Shown in pieces: positions 41,053 through 50,615 of a stretch of DNA of 64,000 bases. This DNA is from Mesorhizobium tianshanense (GTDB lineage Bacteria > Pseudomonadota > Alphaproteobacteria > Rhizobiales > Rhizobiaceae): the NCBI RefSeq assembly GCF_007830515.1, contig NZ_VLKT01000005.1, positions 1 through 64,000 of the forward strand. The letters run 5' to 3'. The notes beneath the pieces are model-generated. The model did no database searches. It was not told the origin of the DNA and saw only the letters and a list, made by a program, of their open reading frames with translations. Numbering within the stretch: position 1 is the stretch's first letter; each line of letters starts with the position of its first letter. The translations under genes and the position numbers were made by a program.

Positions 41053-43471
41053 TCAACTCATCGCGCCTCACGCGAAGCCGCTCGTTGACGGCGACCCATT
41101 CGGACGCGTCGGTCCGGCCGCCATGTTCCCAGGAAGATTTCAACTGCCCGAGAAAATGCTTGCGGTCGGCCTTGTTCGAATGCAGCTCGATACAGTGATT
41201 TCCCAGGCCATGTTCCCGCAACCGGCGATAGACGACGTCGAGAGCCGCCGTCTTCTCGGCCACGAAAAGGACGGTCTTGCCCACACCCAGGCAGTTGGCG
41301 ATCATGTTGGCGATGGTCTGGCTCTTGCCCGTTCCTGGGGGACCCACGATGACGAAGTCATGGCCCTCGGCAGCCGCAAGACTGGCGGCCGTCTGCGATG
41401 AATCCAAAGGAAGAAGGCTTATGATGCTCGAGGGCGCATAGGCGCGGTCCAGGTCACGCCCCTCGCGGAATGGCGATTGTCCATCCGCAGCCTGAAAAGC
41501 CTGCTCCGGTGTGTCTAGGAGGTGGCGGACGACCCTGTTTTGGCGCAGCGCCTCGGTCCGCTCCACCAGATCCTTCCACATGAGAAACTTCGCGAAGGAA
41601 AAGGTTGATAGCGCGGTCTCGTCGATCACCTCCATTCCGGGAACGTCACGCACGGCCTGCCTCATCATGGTGAGTACCCGCGGGACATCAATGCCATTGT
41701 CGTCCAGCGGCAGATCGCCTCCAAACTGCGGAAGGCGCAGATCGAATTCCCGCTCCAGGAACTGAAGAAGCGTCGCGTTGAAACGGGGTTCGTCCTCATG
41801 GAAGCGGATCGTGAAGCGCGAAGTCGCACTGCGGCGCTCGAGCCGTACCGGCACGAGAAGCAGTGGTGCCCGATAGCTGCGGTCATCGTCTGGCTTCTTT
41901 TTCCAACGTAGGAAGCCCACTGCGAGGAACAGGGTGTTTGCTCCGCCTTCCGCGAAATCGTTACGGACCTGTCGATGCAGGTCGATCAATCTGGCGTCCA
42001 GCTGACGGGCGTCCAGCGTCGACGGCAGCTCGTCCCTGAGCAGAGCCTCCGCCGCAAACCCGCGCTGAAGGTCGCGCCCGTGGACGTCGCGATAAAGCAC
42101 CTCGTCGCGCTCACCCAAGGGGTTCTGGTCCGGGAGCGATATGAGACGGATAGCGACACCATTTGCGAGCCGATCCTCCAGGTAGGCCACGTCGGTGCAC
42201 AGAAAGGGGATCGTCTTCTTCGAATCCGGAAGATTGAGGAGCCGGTTTCGCAGCGCCAAGTCGAGGAGCTTTTTCTGCCAGCGGTCGATACGGCCGGCGG
42301 CATTGGTCGGCTTTACCTCGATAGCCTCGGCCGGCAATTCGCCAATGGCTGGCGCCGGGGGAAGTGGCAGAACGGCGGCGACGTCCGCCTCATCCTCAAC
42401 GGCATTGCGGCGGATCGGCTCGTGTGAGGCGAGCGGCGTTATGCCGCCGCTGCGAGAGCGGCGTACGTCTATAGCCGCAACAAAGGCGTGCGCCTGGTCC
42501 TCCGCCAGACGGTTGCTCAACGCACTTTGCGCCCCGTCAAGTGTGAGCGCAGGTCGATGGGTGACGCCAGTTGTCTCGAAAGCAATGAATTCGCGGGACG
42601 CCAAAGCCTTGCGGACCTCCATCTGATCCGTCTCAATGGCATTGGCAAAGGTTCTCTTGGTCAGCCAGACGCCGGCCGCTGCATGCCCATCGAACATTAG
42701 GATGCCCGGATGCAAGCCGGCAGCCTCCAGGGCAGCGGCAAACAGAAGCGTGGTGTCGAGGCAGGTCGCAAGACGCTCCTGCGCGATCGTCGTCGGGCGC
42801 CTGATCTTCTGGCCTCGGCTCTCGAAGCTGGCCGGCGGCTCCGCATAGTGCAATCCCATCCCAGCGACCGCCGAATAGATGGCGGCGGTCAGCATGTATG
42901 CCCGCTGGGGACTCTGGGACTGATAACCGTCCAAGCCACTCGGGTGACCATGCGCGGCAAGTCGTTCCGCCGCGGCCCGTAGGATCTGCGCCACACTCGG
43001 GTCATTCGGCATGGCGAATGCTGGCAGCAATTGAGCCATGTCCGCAACGCCACCCCATTCGTCGCGCGCAAGCAGTCTGACTGTCAGGCGTCTTTCGTCG
43101 AGAACCTTCCCCGCCGAAGTGAGACGAAGCGTGATCTCACCGCGTTCGGCCTCGTTCAAGCCGGCGAGATAACCGGCATCGAGCTCGACTTTGCGGTCGC
43201 TCAACGAAAGCCTGTCGCCGGGGATAAGCCGATCTACTGTCCACGTCTTCGGCCGCAGGAACGACGGTGAAGATGTCAACTCAAGACGGCAGTTTTCAAA
43301 ATGAGAGGCCGAGTTGTTCTCAATTCGTATCGAGCGGATGACCGGTATCGCATTCTGATAGGATGCATACGTGAAGCTGGACGCGACATCGGCAACGATG
43401 CATGGCGCAGCAGAAATATCGGATGCGGAACTGTCAATTGTTGCATACTGAGAATTATCGGCTGATTCCAT
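40988..43471 (-). CDS. N-terminal part of the DUF4011-helicase protein
   Basis: An 827-residue frame started at ATG 43471, where AAAAGGGGGGG gives a ribosome binding site. It holds a DUF4011 N-terminal region (RIDRWQKKLLDLALRNRLLN, near residues 400-420, is diagnostic) preceded by a beta-rich and a transglutaminase-like part, and then the first helicase motif GPPGTGKS (710-717) and VLFVAEKTAALDVVYRRL. It ends at 40988 after DALSGIGDRP. The next frame continues as YLALGIALRSADEPAPV, so one extra base in the CCC run near 41,027-41,029 separates the two halves. Restored, the protein would be about 2,000 residues. Confidence 0.75.
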   Translation of the reverse strand: MESADNSQYATIDSSASDISAAPCIVADVASSFTYASYQNAIPVIRSIRIENNSASHFENCRLELTSSPSFLRPKTWTVDRLIPGDRLSLSDRKVELDAGYLAGLNEAERGEITLRLTSAGKVLDERRLTVRLLARDEWGGVADMAQLLPAFAMPNDPSVAQILRAAAERLAAHGHPSGLDGYQSQSPQRAYMLTAAIYSAVAGMGLHYAEPPASFESRGQKIRRPTTIAQERLATCLDTTLLFAAALEAAGLHPGILMFDGHAAAGVWLTKRTFANAIETDQMEVRKALASREFIAFETTGVTHRPALTLDGAQSALSNRLAEDQAHAFVAAIDVRRSRSGGITPLASHEPIRRNAVEDEADVAAVLPLPPAPAIGELPAEAIEVKPTNAAGRIDRWQKKLLDLALRNRLLNLPDSKKTIPFLCTDVAYLEDRLANGVAIRLISLPDQNPLGERDEVLYRDVHGRDLQRGFAAEALLRDELPSTLDARQLDARLIDLHRQVRNDFAEGGANTLFLAVGFLRWKKKPDDDRSYRAPLLLVPVRLERRSATSRFTIRFHEDEPRFNATLLQFLEREFDLRLPQFGGDLPLDDNGIDVPRVLTMMRQAVRDVPGMEVIDETALSTFSFAKFLMWKDLVERTEALRQNRVVRHLLDTPEQAFQAADGQSPFREGRDLDRAYAPSSIISLLPLDSSQTAASLAAAEGHDFVIVGPPGTGKSQTIANMIANCLGVGKTVLFVAEKTAALDVVYRRLREHGLGNHCIELHSNKADRKHFLGQLKSSWEHGGRTDASEWVAVNERLRVRRDELNAYVDALHKRLDALSGIGDRP

Positions 43472-43845
43472 TGATTCAGCACCCCCCCTTTTAGAGACTA
43501 GCGGCTTTTTTCTTTTTGAAGAAGGCTCTTGTCGTATTTTTGGATGTCTGATCAAAACAAGAAGCTATTTTGTCAGCTTGATAGTTTTGGATGTACAGAT
43601 GAGTTTCTGGGCGGCCGCTGACTGCAGCATTTCCCGGCGAAACCCATCAAGGGTCCTATCGCCACACTCCAAACCCTTGAAGAGAGTTGCCGAAAGCGGT
43701 TGGGCTTTGCTAACCGGGTGTGCGGGGTGGCGAAGCCGGCTAGCAAGCGTTTGAATTAAGAGTCCCCTGAGCTCGGACCGCTGGGCCCGAGTGTCGAAAA
43801 ATTCGCGTCGAACCACGTCCCTTGTTCGGGGTCGGAGATCGCCCA

Positions 43846-45105
43846 ATGGCATTTCGCTTCATACATACGGCCGATATTCATCTCGACTCGCCGCTCCGTT
43901 CCCTTGCGATGCGAAACTCCGATCTTGCCGAATTCGTCGGAGACGCCAGTCGCCAGGCGTTTGTCTCCATTATCGATCTCTGCCTTGCGGAGCGTGTCGA
44001 CGCACTTGTCATTGCCGGCGATCTTTATGATGGCGATCAGACTTCGATGAAAACGGCTCGGTTCCTGGCGTCGCAGATGACTCGCCTCCACCAGGCCGGT
44101 ATCCGGGTTTTCAAGATCCGCGGAAACCACGACGCAATGTCGCGGATATCGAAACAGCTCGTGTTTCCGGACACGGTAACGATCTTCGGTGGCCGTCCCC
44201 AGTCAGTGCTCCAAACAGCCGGCGGGCTGGACGTCATGTTCCATGGATTGAGCTTCGCGAATCCAAAGGCACCGGAAAGCCTGCTCCCCAAGTATTCAGC
44301 TGCCCGTGAAGGGGCGGTCAACGTGGGCATCATGCACACCAGTCTGGCTGGATCGCCCGGGCACGACGTCTACGCCCCTTGCAGTGCCGCTGACTTGCAC
44401 GGCCATGGTTTTGACTACTGGGCGCTTGGGCACATCCATGTCCGGAAAGTCCATCCTGGAGTGAGCACGGTGGTGATGCCAGGAATGCCGCAAGGCAGGG
44501 ATATCAACGAGGCCGGTGAAAAATCAGTCACACTGGTAACGATACGTGACGACCGTTCCGTTGTGATCGAGGAAAGGCTGACGAGTGTCGCACAATTCGA
44601 GCGGGTGAGCGTCGACCTAACCGGGACGATTGAATGGTCTGAAGTCGTCGGACGAATCCGATCCGCGCTCGAAGATATCCGGCCTTCCGTCAGGTCCCGG
44701 CATGTTGTGGTCCGTCTCGGTCTGACCGGGGCGTCGCCTCTGTCGTGGACACTGATCCGCGATAGGGACCTGCTCCTCGCCGAAGCCGAGCAGGCCGCGG
44801 AACAGGTGGGTGACACATGGGTGGAAAAGCTCGAGCTGGACCTCGCTGCGCCCAAGACGGAAACTGCGGAAGGCGTTGCGGATCCGATCTTCGAACTTGC
44901 CGAATCCATGCGCGCCGATGCCAGCTCGGAAGCCTTCCGTGCCGAGGCGAGGGCTTTTGTCCAGAAGATGATTGCGGATCTTCCGCCCGACGGGCGCGAC
45001 TTCGCCGGAAAGGACGAGGCTGCGCTGGAATTATTCCTCGACAGGGTTCTTGTCAGCGGCGCTGACTTGGTCACGGCCCGCCTCAAGGCAGGTGGATCGC
45101 AATGA
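43846..45105 (+). CDS. SbcD/YhaO-like metallophosphoesterase
   Basis: A 419-residue DNA repair exonuclease-type phosphoesterase. Metal-binding motifs are in order: FIHTADIHLDSPL (D-x-H), VIAGDLYDGD (GDxxD), IRGNHDAMS (GNHD), GIMHTSLAG (H) and WALGHIHVRKVH (GHxH). ATG 43846 follows GGAGATCGCCCA; the frame opens earlier at 43822. It overlaps the next gene by ATGA. With the SbcC/YhaN-like partner it should form a Mre11-Rad50-type nuclease acting on DNA ends. Its transcription diverges from the DUF4011 operon. Confidence 0.88.
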   Translation: MAFRFIHTADIHLDSPLRSLAMRNSDLAEFVGDASRQAFVSIIDLCLAERVDALVIAGDLYDGDQTSMKTARFLASQMTRLHQAGIRVFKIRGNHDAMSRISKQLVFPDTVTIFGGRPQSVLQTAGGLDVMFHGLSFANPKAPESLLPKYSAAREGAVNVGIMHTSLAGSPGHDVYAPCSAADLHGHGFDYWALGHIHVRKVHPGVSTVVMPGMPQGRDINEAGEKSVTLVTIRDDRSVVIEERLTSVAQFERVSVDLTGTIEWSEVVGRIRSALEDIRPSVRSRHVVVRLGLTGASPLSWTLIRDRDLLLAEAEQAAEQVGDTWVEKLELDLAAPKTETAEGVADPIFELAESMRADASSEAFRAEARAFVQKMIADLPPDGRDFAGKDEAALELFLDRVLVSGADLVTARLKAGGSQ

Positions 45106-48100
45106 GGCTCCGGCGCCTTGATCTCATTCGTTATGGAAAGTTCACCGACAGGACGATCGAGTTTGGACCAAAACCGGATTCCGGGCCCGACTTGCATATC
45201 GTGTTCGGGCTGAATGAGGCCGGCAAGTCGACCGCGCTCTCCGGCTATCTGGATTTGCTGTTCGGGATTGAAGAACGCAGCCGCTACAATTTCCTCCACG
45301 AGTATAGCGCGATGCGCATCGGCGGCGTGCTCGAATTCGGGGGAGAGGAGCATGCGTTCTCACGAACGAAACAACGGAACAACTCGTTGTTGAACGCCGT
45401 GGGCCAACCGGTGAGCGAAGTGGCGATTACGGCACATCTCGCAGGTCTGTCCCGGGACGCATATGGCACCATGTTCTCGTTGGACGACGAGACCCTGGAA
45501 GCAGGCGGAAAATCGATACTGGAATCGCGTGGAGACCTGGGCAAGCTCCTGTTCACAGCCAGCGCGGGTCTTGGGCACGCGAGCGACACATTGAGCGCGC
45601 TCGAGGCAGAAGCGGACGGGCTCTATCGGAAGCAGGCACACGGAACCGAACTTGCGCTGCTCAAGAAGCGACTTGCGGAACTGAAGTCCCGGAAGGATGC
45701 GATCGACACATTGGCTTCGACGTTCGAGACCCTTGAGGTCGAACGTCTTGACGCGACGGAAAAATACGATCGCAGCATCACCGAACGGTCGGTGCTGTCG
45801 GCCCGGCTCGATACCATTGCGAAGTATCTACGCGCAGTCCCGATCCTAGCGGATATCCGACGTAAGGCAGCCCGTTTGGCTGAGTTGCCGGACATCGCTT
45901 CACCGCCAAGGACCTGGACAGGTAGTGTCGCCGAAATGATCGATGAGGACGCCAGCCTGAGAACCCGGCTGTCGGCGAACATCGACGAAGTCGACCGAGT
46001 GACGATGAAAATCGCATCGGTTGAGGTGGATGAGGTGATCCTTGCGATCTCCGAGCGGGTTCGCGGACTGGCGGATCGCAAGGTGCGCTATATCTCGGCA
46101 GGCTTGGACCTGCCCAGTCGTAAGACGGACCTGCAAATACTCGATAAAGCCGTAGCGACCTGCCTTGCCGCTCTGGGAAGGTCCTCCGAGCCAGAGCCTG
46201 CCGCGCTGCTTTTGCCTGCTGCCATTGTTGGTGCTGTTCGCAATATGGTCGAGCAGCGATCCGGAATCGCCACCAGCGTGCGCGTCGCCCGCGACGAAGC
46301 CGCGGCAGCCCTAGATGCGCTCCGGACGGCAAGTGAGCGGGTCGGGGAAGAAAGGGCCGTGCCCGAGCCAGCCAGGGCAAGGCTGACATCGGCTTTGTCA
46401 AAAGCGAGGGGGAGTGGGCACCTAAAGGAGATCAAGACGGCCCGTGAGGCGGAAGACGAGGGCGGAATTCGATGGGAGGCGGCGGTTCGGCGCCTGCATC
46501 CCTGGTCCGGAGATGCTCAGGCGCTGGCTAAGATCTCAGTTCCGACCGCCCGGCAGGTTGGCGCATGGAAAACACTCGCAGCAGAGCTTGGAAAGAGCAG
46601 GGCGGTCCTTTCCGAACGTCTTGCCGAATACCAGGGCAATCACGAGTTGCTCTCGGCGCGGCTGGACGCCCTTCGCGCCTCGGTCGACGTAACGGACGAT
46701 GAAGCCGCCGCAGCCATCCGGCGTGCCCGGGACGAGGCTTGGACAAGGCATCGAGATGACCTTAAGGGCGAAACAGCGGACGATTTCGCGGTAGCGTTGG
46801 CTCGTGACGACAGTGTTGGAGCAGTTCGTCTGGCCAACGCGCGGGAGCTCGCCGAGATCCGAACAACGACCCGCAGCCTTGCCGAAACCGCGGCCGTCAT
46901 CTCGCGTGCGAGCGCCCAACTTTCCCAGGTCGATTTGGACGTGGAAGCAGCACTGTCGGAAATCCGCGTATCGGCAAGAGATCTGCTCGGTGACAGCCTG
47001 GTATCGTCGCCTGAGCGTCTCATCGAACTGATCGAGGGCTTCACTTCTGCCCGGACCGATGCGCTCGTGGCGTGGGAGGAGATCGAGGTTGCACGGAAGA
47101 AGGCTGGGCGGGCGGCCGACGAGAGGGACCAGATACGCCTGGAGTTAAGCGGCGCGCTGGAGAGTGTCGGAATACAGTCTGACCCCGGAGAGAGTGTGGA
47201 CACGATCATGGCCGTCACAGAGCTGTTCCTCGACAGGCAGCTCAAAGTGGACGCTGAACGTGCCGAGGCGATCCGAACAGTTAGCGCGAAGGAGGAACAT
47301 CTGGCAGCCAGACGACGGGCTGCGGACGTGGCAGAAAGGCGTGAGGAGGACTGGCTGGCCGGCGTTGCCGAAGTGCTTAAGGGTACCTGGCTCGAGAGCG
47401 GCATATCGGCACCCGGCGTCGGGAACGTACTCGATCAACTGGCTGAACTGTCCAAGACCCTTCAGGATCGGGATGCCATGCAGCTCCGCATCGAGAAGAT
47501 GGAGGCAGACAAAGATAATTTCATTGTCGAAGTTACCGCTGCTGCAGCCGAAGCGGGTGAACCGGCGAACGATGACGAACCGGAACAGCTGGCGATCCGG
47601 CTTGCTGAGCGCTTAGAGCGCGCCGATCGCTCGCGCGAGGCGAAGGCAAACCTCGTCGAAGACCTGCAGCGCCTGCAAGATGTTCGTGACGCCCTCGGCA
47701 TCGAAATCGCGGCGCATGAGCGACGCAAGAACGAAGTCTTGGGCGTCTTTGGCGTAGCCAGCCTATCCGAAGTCGTGGAACGCGACGAGCTGCTGCGGGA
47801 CAGAGATCGTCTGCGCGCTGCCGTCACCGAACTTGAGGAGCAGTTGTCGGCTGAGCTCGCGGTGGAAGGCGTCGTGCAGGCGCGCTCGCTATTGGATGCT
47901 CTCGATTTCGATGGCCTCGCAATCGAGAAGGCTGAAAGCGAGCAACGGCTTCGGGATCTTGACGAGACGATACAACAACAGCTTATCCGGCAGACGCGAG
48001 CGTCCGACAAGCTGGACGCCATTGGCGGCGACAGCGCTGTTGCCCGAATAGATGCCGAACGTCGCACCGTTCTTCTCGAGATCGAGGAAAAGGCAGTCCG

Positions 48101-48572
48101 CTATATCGAGCTGAAATTGGGAGTCATGTCCGCTGGAAACGCTCTGCGCACATACCGCGAGCGTCATCGCTCCGGGATGATGGCGCGGGCATCTGACGCT
48201 TTCGCGCTCATCACGCGCGGTCAGTACTCGGGTCTGGCAACCCAACCGGTGAAAGGCAGTGAGGTCCTCATCGCCTTGCAGCACGACGGGCAATCCAAGG
48301 TCGCCGACGCGCTGTCAAAGGGCGCGCGTTTTCAGCTCTACCTGGCCCTGAGGCTTGCCGGTTATTACGAGTTTGCCCAGTTTCGACCCTCAGTGCCATT
48401 CATTGCCGATGACATAATGGAAACCTTTGACCATTTCCGTTCCGAGGAGGTTTTCAGGTTATTTGGTGAGATGGCAAGCGCGGGTCAGGTGATCTACCTC
48501 ACGCATCACCGGCACCTATGCGAGATCGCCAAGGCTGCTGTGCCTGGCTTAAGGATCCATGAGCTTGGATAA
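45102..48572 (+). CDS. YhaN/SbcC-like AAA ATPase
   Basis: A 1,156-residue SMC-like ATPase. Walker A GLNEAGKS is at 36-43 in an AAA_27-type N-terminus (YGKFTDRTIEFG). Long coiled coils fill the middle (for example ERADRSREAKANLVEDLQRLQDV-like heptads). The C-terminal catalytic half has LSKGARFQLYLALRLAGYYEF (signature) and VPFIADDIMETFDHFR (Walker B), then IYLTHHRHLCE. No CxxC zinc hook was seen, unlike Rad50. The ATG overlaps the phosphoesterase stop, so the pair is translationally coupled. It ends the defence-like island. Confidence 0.85.
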   Translation: MRLRRLDLIRYGKFTDRTIEFGPKPDSGPDLHIVFGLNEAGKSTALSGYLDLLFGIEERSRYNFLHEYSAMRIGGVLEFGGEEHAFSRTKQRNNSLLNAVGQPVSEVAITAHLAGLSRDAYGTMFSLDDETLEAGGKSILESRGDLGKLLFTASAGLGHASDTLSALEAEADGLYRKQAHGTELALLKKRLAELKSRKDAIDTLASTFETLEVERLDATEKYDRSITERSVLSARLDTIAKYLRAVPILADIRRKAARLAELPDIASPPRTWTGSVAEMIDEDASLRTRLSANIDEVDRVTMKIASVEVDEVILAISERVRGLADRKVRYISAGLDLPSRKTDLQILDKAVATCLAALGRSSEPEPAALLLPAAIVGAVRNMVEQRSGIATSVRVARDEAAAALDALRTASERVGEERAVPEPARARLTSALSKARGSGHLKEIKTAREAEDEGGIRWEAAVRRLHPWSGDAQALAKISVPTARQVGAWKTLAAELGKSRAVLSERLAEYQGNHELLSARLDALRASVDVTDDEAAAAIRRARDEAWTRHRDDLKGETADDFAVALARDDSVGAVRLANARELAEIRTTTRSLAETAAVISRASAQLSQVDLDVEAALSEIRVSARDLLGDSLVSSPERLIELIEGFTSARTDALVAWEEIEVARKKAGRAADERDQIRLELSGALESVGIQSDPGESVDTIMAVTELFLDRQLKVDAERAEAIRTVSAKEEHLAARRRAADVAERREEDWLAGVAEVLKGTWLESGISAPGVGNVLDQLAELSKTLQDRDAMQLRIEKMEADKDNFIVEVTAAAAEAGEPANDDEPEQLAIRLAERLERADRSREAKANLVEDLQRLQDVRDALGIEIAAHERRKNEVLGVFGVASLSEVVERDELLRDRDRLRAAVTELEEQLSAELAVEGVVQARSLLDALDFDGLAIEKAESEQRLRDLDETIQQQLIRQTRASDKLDAIGGDSAVARIDAERRTVLLEIEEKAVRYIELKLGVMSAGNALRTYRERHRSGMMARASDAFALITRGQYSGLATQPVKGSEVLIALQHDGQSKVADALSKGARFQLYLALRLAGYYEFAQFRPSVPFIADDIMETFDHFRSEEVFRLFGEMASAGQVIYLTHHRHLCEIAKAAVPGLRIHELG

Positions 48573-48740
48573 CCTTTGATGGCCGCTTCGCGCCACAATG
48601 TCAGACACTTAGCTCAGCTCTGCCACTACCTGAAAGCTGACGTGCCGACGGAACGCTTTGCGATTAGCGAGATTAACGGCTGTTCAGCACTAAACACTGA
48701 ATTTGAAATGACACAGGCTCGCGTAACATGCGGCACGACA

Positions 48741-49691
48741 TTAACCGCGATCGCGTGGACGAGAGGGGCGATCAGGCACAGGAGAACGCCTGTGTGCATC
48801 AGGCTGATCAGCCCGCATCTCGGCAAAGATCCAGTCACGGAATGCCTTAACCTTCTTCTGCCGCAGCGCGCCTTCCGGATAGACGACGTAATATTTCGAC
48901 CGCGATTTCAGTGCGAGGTCGAAGGGCCGCACGAGCCTCCCTGCCGCGAGGTCAGCAGAAACCAGCGAGCTCCGGCCGAGCAGCACGCCTTCGCCGTGCA
49001 CCGCCGCCTCGACGGCATAAGTGGCGGAATCGAACTTCACGCCGCTGCTCGAATTTATGCCTTCGACACCGGCGTGTTGCAGCCACGTCGCCCAGTCGAT
49101 GCGGAAATTGTCGTGGATAAGCGTGTGATGTTTCAGGTCGCGCGGCAAACGGAGCGAATGCTCCCCTTTCAGCAGCTCCGGACTGCAGACGGGTGAGACA
49201 TCCTCCTCGGACAAGAATTCCGACACTACCCCTTCATAGCCGCCGGCGCCGTAGCGGATGGCGATATCGATACCGTCGCGAATGAAATCCGCTAGTACAC
49301 CGGATGTGGCGAGCCGCACATCGATGTCGCGATTGTCGCGGTGGAACCGATACAGCCGCGGCACCAGCCAGCGCCCGGCAAAACCGTCCGACGTACTGAC
49401 GGTCAGCACATTCGCCGAGCGCGCCGCTGTGGCGACGAGCGTCGCTGCACCGATCCGGTCCAAAGCCGTGCCGATTTCAGCAGCGTAGATGGCGCCCGCG
49501 GGTGTGAGCTTAACGGACCGTGTTCCCCGCTCGAACAGCTGCACGCCGAGCCTGTCCTCGATGTTGCGGATCGCCCGGCTGATCGCGCCGTGCGTCAGGT
49601 TCAGCTCCGCCGCGGCATTGGTGAAGCTCAAATGGCGGGCGGCGGCGTCGAAGGCCGGGAGAGCGGTCAGAGGCGGGAGTTTCCGGGGCAT
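48741..49691 (-). CDS. LysR-family transcriptional regulator (GcvA-like)
   Basis: A 316-residue regulator. The N-terminal helix-turn-helix is LTALPAFDAAARHLSFTNAAAELNLTHGAISRAIRNIEDRLGV in outline, the GcvA-like subtype. The effector domain follows from about residue 90 (LTVSTSDGFAGRWLVPRL). ATG 49691 gives the usual MPRKLPPL start; the longer frame is unnecessary. It diverges from the DUF1127 gene, so it probably controls the DUF1127-VOC-SDR genes from the shared intergenic region. The C-terminal 15 residues are Arg/Pro-rich and longer than usual. Confidence 0.88.
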   Translation of the reverse strand: MPRKLPPLTALPAFDAAARHLSFTNAAAELNLTHGAISRAIRNIEDRLGVQLFERGTRSVKLTPAGAIYAAEIGTALDRIGAATLVATAARSANVLTVSTSDGFAGRWLVPRLYRFHRDNRDIDVRLATSGVLADFIRDGIDIAIRYGAGGYEGVVSEFLSEEDVSPVCSPELLKGEHSLRLPRDLKHHTLIHDNFRIDWATWLQHAGVEGINSSSGVKFDSATYAVEAAVHGEGVLLGRSSLVSADLAAGRLVRPFDLALKSRSKYYVVYPEGALRQKKVKAFRDWIFAEMRADQPDAHRRSPVPDRPSRPRDRG

Positions 49692-49817
49692 GGCTATTTG
49701 TGAGCGTTGATCACAAATCCTGCACAATTACTCGTTTGTCGTCCAGCCCCGAATTGCCCAGATTACAGCCATTCCACCCCGCCGCCAACACCGGCGCAAC
49801 CGTGAAAGGAACAAGCT

Positions 49818-50063
49818 GTGAGCACTGTTCATGCAACATTAAACACCTGCGGACCCGTCGAAATGACCCGCGTCCACTCTCCGCTGGAGGCATTCAACGC
49901 GCTGCGCAACGTCGCGACCGCGTTTGCCGCCCGCCTGACCGCCGGCATCCAGCACCGCTCGACGATGCGCACCCTTGACCGCTTCTCCGACCGCCGCCTG
50001 CGCGACCTCGGCTTCGAGCGCGACTGGGACGGAACGGTCATCCCGATCGTCGACGGCAAATAA
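49818..50063 (+). CDS. DUF1127-domain small protein
   Basis: An 81-residue protein started at GTG 49818 with AAAGGAACAAGCT upstream. The DUF1127 signature is STMRTLDRFSDRRLRDLGFERD (written in outline), an Arg-rich helix pair. Such proteins in Rhizobiales have been linked to RNA turnover and stress or phosphate metabolism. It is the first gene downstream of the LysR-type divergent promoter, followed 41 bp later by the VOC gene. Confidence 0.8.
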   Translation: MSTVHATLNTCGPVEMTRVHSPLEAFNALRNVATAFAARLTAGIQHRSTMRTLDRFSDRRLRDLGFERDWDGTVIPIVDGK

Positions 50064-50104
50064 CTCAACCGCGTCCTCCCCAACAATCATTAAGGACAAG
50101 AGCC

Positions 50105-50566
50105 ATGCCAAAGATCTTCCCCCACCTCTGGTTCCAGAACCAGGCCGAAGAGGCGATGGAATTTTACATATCCGTGTTCAAGGACTCGAAGGTCCTGAGA
50201 ACGACAAACATCCCGGACCCCGAGATCTCGGTCGTGCGCTTCGAACTGGCCAAGCTGCCGATCGTTGCTCTCAACGCGAACTCGCCGACGCGATACAGCG
50301 AAGCGTTCTCCTTCCTCGTCGAGACTGAGGACCAAGACGAGACCGATTATTACTGGAACGCGCTGATTGCCGACGGCGGCAAGGAACAGCCCTGCGGCTG
50401 GCTGACCGACAAATTCGGCGTCTACTGGCAGGTCACGCCGACCGCGCTCTTGAAGATGCTTTCAAATCCAGACCGCGAGAAGGCGGAGCGCGTTCTGCAG
50501 GCCATGTATAAGATGAAGAAGATCGTCATCGCCGACCTCGAAGCGGCTGCCGCCACCTGCGGCTGA
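50105..50566 (+). CDS. VOC-family (PhnB/3-demethylubiquinone-type) protein
   Basis: A 153-residue glyoxalase-fold protein of the PhnB-like type: MPKIFPHLWFQNQAEEAMEF, then FYISVFKDSKVL, FSFLVETEDQDETDYYWNAL and CGWLTDKFGVYWQVTP. AGGACAAGAGCC gives the ribosome binding site. The natural substrate cannot be told from sequence. It sits between a DUF1127 gene and an SDR gene, all co-oriented and likely in one LysR-controlled unit. Confidence 0.85.
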   Translation: MPKIFPHLWFQNQAEEAMEFYISVFKDSKVLRTTNIPDPEISVVRFELAKLPIVALNANSPTRYSEAFSFLVETEDQDETDYYWNALIADGGKEQPCGWLTDKFGVYWQVTPTALLKMLSNPDREKAERVLQAMYKMKKIVIADLEAAAATCG

Positions 50567-50615
50567 CGGCCCTCATCTATCATCCACCACCACATCATTT
50601 CATCGGAGCAATGTC

